DNA from: Erpetoichthys calabaricus
Taxonomy: Eukaryota > Chordata > Cladistia > Polypteriformes > Polypteridae
Assembly (NCBI RefSeq): GCF_900747795.2
Contig: NC_041401.2
Location: 61,951,110-62,015,109 of the forward strand
Length of the DNA stretch: 64,000 nucleotides
Direction of reading: 5' to 3'
Shown here piece after piece: positions 61,714 through 64,000 of the stretch. The position numbers and the translations under genes were made by a program. The notes under the pieces are model-generated. The model had not been told where the DNA came from, did not search any database, and saw nothing but the letters and a program-made list of their open reading frames with translations. Within the stretch, counting starts at the first letter, position 1. The number at the start of each line of letters is the position of its first letter.

Positions 61714-62184
61714 CATCAATGATATTTAGTAAAAAGTTCTGACAAAATTACATGACCAGTTGTACACCAGGATTTGAAAGTTTCAACATCAATAAAACAC
61801 CTTGCAAGGTAAATGCACTTATTTTATTTATTTTTCCAAACTCTCAATGCAGGTTTTGTGGTTTTTATGATCAAAAGAGCTACATTTTCAGTCTACAGAA
61901 CAGGTGTGAACAGGTCACCTTTGACAGCAAGTTGAATGACAGGCACTGACTGAAACTACAGCTGACAGCTATGTCTCCTCTTCTCTGCGGCCAAGGAAAC
62001 AAATTTCGCCTCCCATTGCAGAGGCTATATGCAAAACATTAACCTAAAATGACAGATCTGTATAATATTTTGACACTGCAAAACAAAAGCCAAAAAAAAA
62101 AAAAAAAAAAATCACACTTAAAGGATTCCTTTAAGTGTGGAGTTCAACCTCTGAAATTATTTTATGTGGGTAGATCCTCGAGAC
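61714..62184. other. intronic, A-rich
   Basis: An A run at 62,091-62,110 and a perfect hairpin at 62,113-62,139. No gene seen. Confidence 0.5.
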
Positions 62185-62727
62185 CAGGGGGTTGGCAATG
62201 TCGGTCCTGGAGGGCCGCGGTGGCTGCAGATTCTTGTTCCATCCCAGTTTCTTAATGAGAAGTCAATTATTAAAGAAGCACATATTGCTCGAGAGACATT
62301 ATTCAGCTTCATTTTAGTGGTCTCGCTCATTAAGGTTCCCTACACTTAATTGCTTATTTCAGTCGTAAACAGCTGCATTCACTTTTTAATGGCTCCTTAT
62401 TAGCAGTAAGAGGCAAATGACAAAGGAGCCAGCAGTTCTACATCTAACTTGTTTCCATTTACACCTGTGTGGATTCATCATGCATTACTTGTTTTAATAA
62501 AAATGTGATAGACTGGAAATTATCCTTTTTAGTCTTCAAATTATTTGGATGATTTCCTTGGAAAGGAAAAAAAAATTACAATAAAAGAACTTTACATTGC
62601 AGACTAACAGGACATAAAATTAAATAAGTTTTTAGATTAGCAAGGATTTGTTTATAATTAAGCAACTGGGTTGGAATGAAAATCTGCAGCCACTGAGACC
62701 CTCCAGGACTGATGTTGCCCACCCCAA
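62185..62727. mobile_element. hAT-type MITE
   Basis: CAGGGGGTTGGCAATGTCGG at the left, and GACTGATGTTGCCCACCCC at the right, are inverted. The flanks CTCGAGAC and TTCTAGAC are a decayed 8-bp duplication. Same family as 37,671-40,140. Confidence 0.8.
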
Positions 62728-64000
62728 TTCTAGACATACAGCATGCGAGATCTGCCTCAAAGAAGTTTTAAATGTGTCTAATGAAAAAGCAGACTTTGAA
62801 TTTCATACATTCAAGAGGGATCAAGACAACAAGAGAGGAAGGTGAAATGGGAGATGGAACTCCAAGAAATTGCTAAAAACGTTTTAAAATGGGTAAAATG
62901 GAACACGCCTGCTTTTACAGTCTTTCAGCCCCCATTTTTCTGGAGTCAATTCAATGGAACCTTCTCATTCACACATACTGTATTCATAACATAAGCTTTC
63001 ACAATTTTGTGTCTGTTCCAACTGGGAATTCTTTCACTTACAGTATGAGAGTTTAACCTCAAACCATCCTACATCAATATCATTATCCTTATTTTGATTT
63101 CAGAAGCTAAAGCAGGTAATGTTACAAATGTAACTAGAATTAAACAGTCAAATCAATGTGTTTTCCCCTACCATATCTATGTGACTAAAGGCACTATGTA
63201 GCTTATAGTAGAAAAAACCTTTAATAGATGTTCTACAATTAATAGTTTTTGCCATTGTTCTATATTCATTCACGTTTTTCTTCCTCTCTTAGTTAATTTT
63301 GAAGAATATTTCCAACCCCTGCACTTTTTTTGGATGAGCACTGGCTTTAAACCAAATCTTGATCAATTTCCTTTCACCTCATGCTTCCAAAATAAAACTG
63401 AATACCTGAAAATTTCAAAAGTGCAACAATATTTTGTAACTTAAAGTCCTCTTGGAATAAACCATTGTAAAATGTACAGTATGTAAGATGTATTTACCTG
63501 CTTCCAAATCTGCCTCAGGAACCCTTGTTGAACAACTCTTTTTCTTTATATCTTATTTCCTACACAATTTTAACACTTCTGTAGTGCCAGCACTTAAACT
63601 GTATTTGCTCAAACTGCAGTGATTAGTTATTTCAATCTTGTCACCATCCATGATCTTTTCTAATAATTTATATCCAGCAGTTCTAGAAATAGTTTATTGG
63701 ATTATCTTAGTGTAGTTAAATCCTCTCTGCAATCCAGAGAACGAAAATGCACAATATTTCAGGCAGTATAAAGTACTAATGAAGCCACACCTAAAACTAA
63801 CCTCATTTTACTTGTACTACACAGATCACACAATATTGCAAGAATAGCCTTTCAGAATTTTAATCACTTTAATACACTGACTGTCAACGTGCACTCCTTT
63901 CAACTGCTAGCCTCCTGTTTAAAATGTGCAACTCTAGCTAATATTGGGAATTGGCCAGATGGGGGGGGGGGGGGTCAGACCTGTTTGTGGTTCTGACTGA
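62728..64000. other. right edge, likely SPAG5-like intron
   Basis: No confirmed exon. A 14-base G run is at 63,961-63,974. Confidence 0.4.

Noticed and set aside
63498-63545. Possible SPAG5-like exon (VVQQGFLRQIWKQ before a GTAAAT donor)
   Set aside because: No acceptor gives an open frame through to the donor. Every frame meets a stop before a plausible AG, so I left it out of the gene.

Overview
This window is vertebrate nuclear DNA, AT-rich and packed with transposable elements. Split exons with GT/AG junctions, tRNA-derived SINEs with a (CCAT)n end, V-SINE-like elements, CR1/L2-like LINE fragments, Tc1/mariner, hAT, Harbinger, piggyBac and Tigger relics point to a ray-finned fish. The SINE families and large introns fit a polypterid (bichir or reedfish) best. 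That species-level call is inference from repeat style, not a search.

Three host genes are supported, all on the minus strand. From left to right they are the 5' end of PIGS (exons at 10,128-10,146, 9,110-9,249 and 4,696-4,801; the rest probably lies beyond the left edge), a complete fructose-bisphosphate aldolase of the aldolase C type (eight coding exons, 31,369 down to 19,461, 364 aa, with a likely untranslated first exon near 52.43 kb), and the last three coding exons of a coiled-coil gene (61,004 down to 59,670) that is SPAG5/astrin by position. PIGS-ALDOC-SPAG5 on one strand is the human 17q11.2 order. A two-exon minus-strand candidate gene with a 49-aa hydrophobic ORF sits at 49.5-49.9 kb, and a single candidate coding exon at 36.84 kb is unassigned.

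The rest is intron or intergenic DNA filled with mobile elements. 4.7-8 kb: SINE, Helitron-like repeat, possible solo LTR, LINE. 11-17.8 kb: Tc1 relic, piggyBac relic cut by a SINE, a fossil non-autonomous LTR element with both LTRs, a Helitron-like block. 20-25.4 kb: V-SINE and two Tc1 relics, one cut by a full-length SINE. 27.7-30 kb: SINEs and hAT MITEs inside aldolase introns. 37.7-40.1 kb: a Harbinger element inserted in a hAT MITE. 42.8-47 kb: Tigger relic and a nearly intact Tc1 element. 53.5-57.4 kb: an IS630/Tc1-type element cut by a LINE, a piggyBac relic and a LINE. 61-62.7 kb: Tigger MITE and hAT MITE. A segment at 48.7-49.4 kb is repeated in the same orientation at 57.9-59.05 kb.

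The host genes are ordinary housekeeping or brain-type genes. I see no bacterial-style system. The most unusual items are the small-ORF gene candidate, the direct duplication, a short SINE form with a fixed 5' end, and the Harbinger-in-hAT nest with a perfect 8-bp target duplication.
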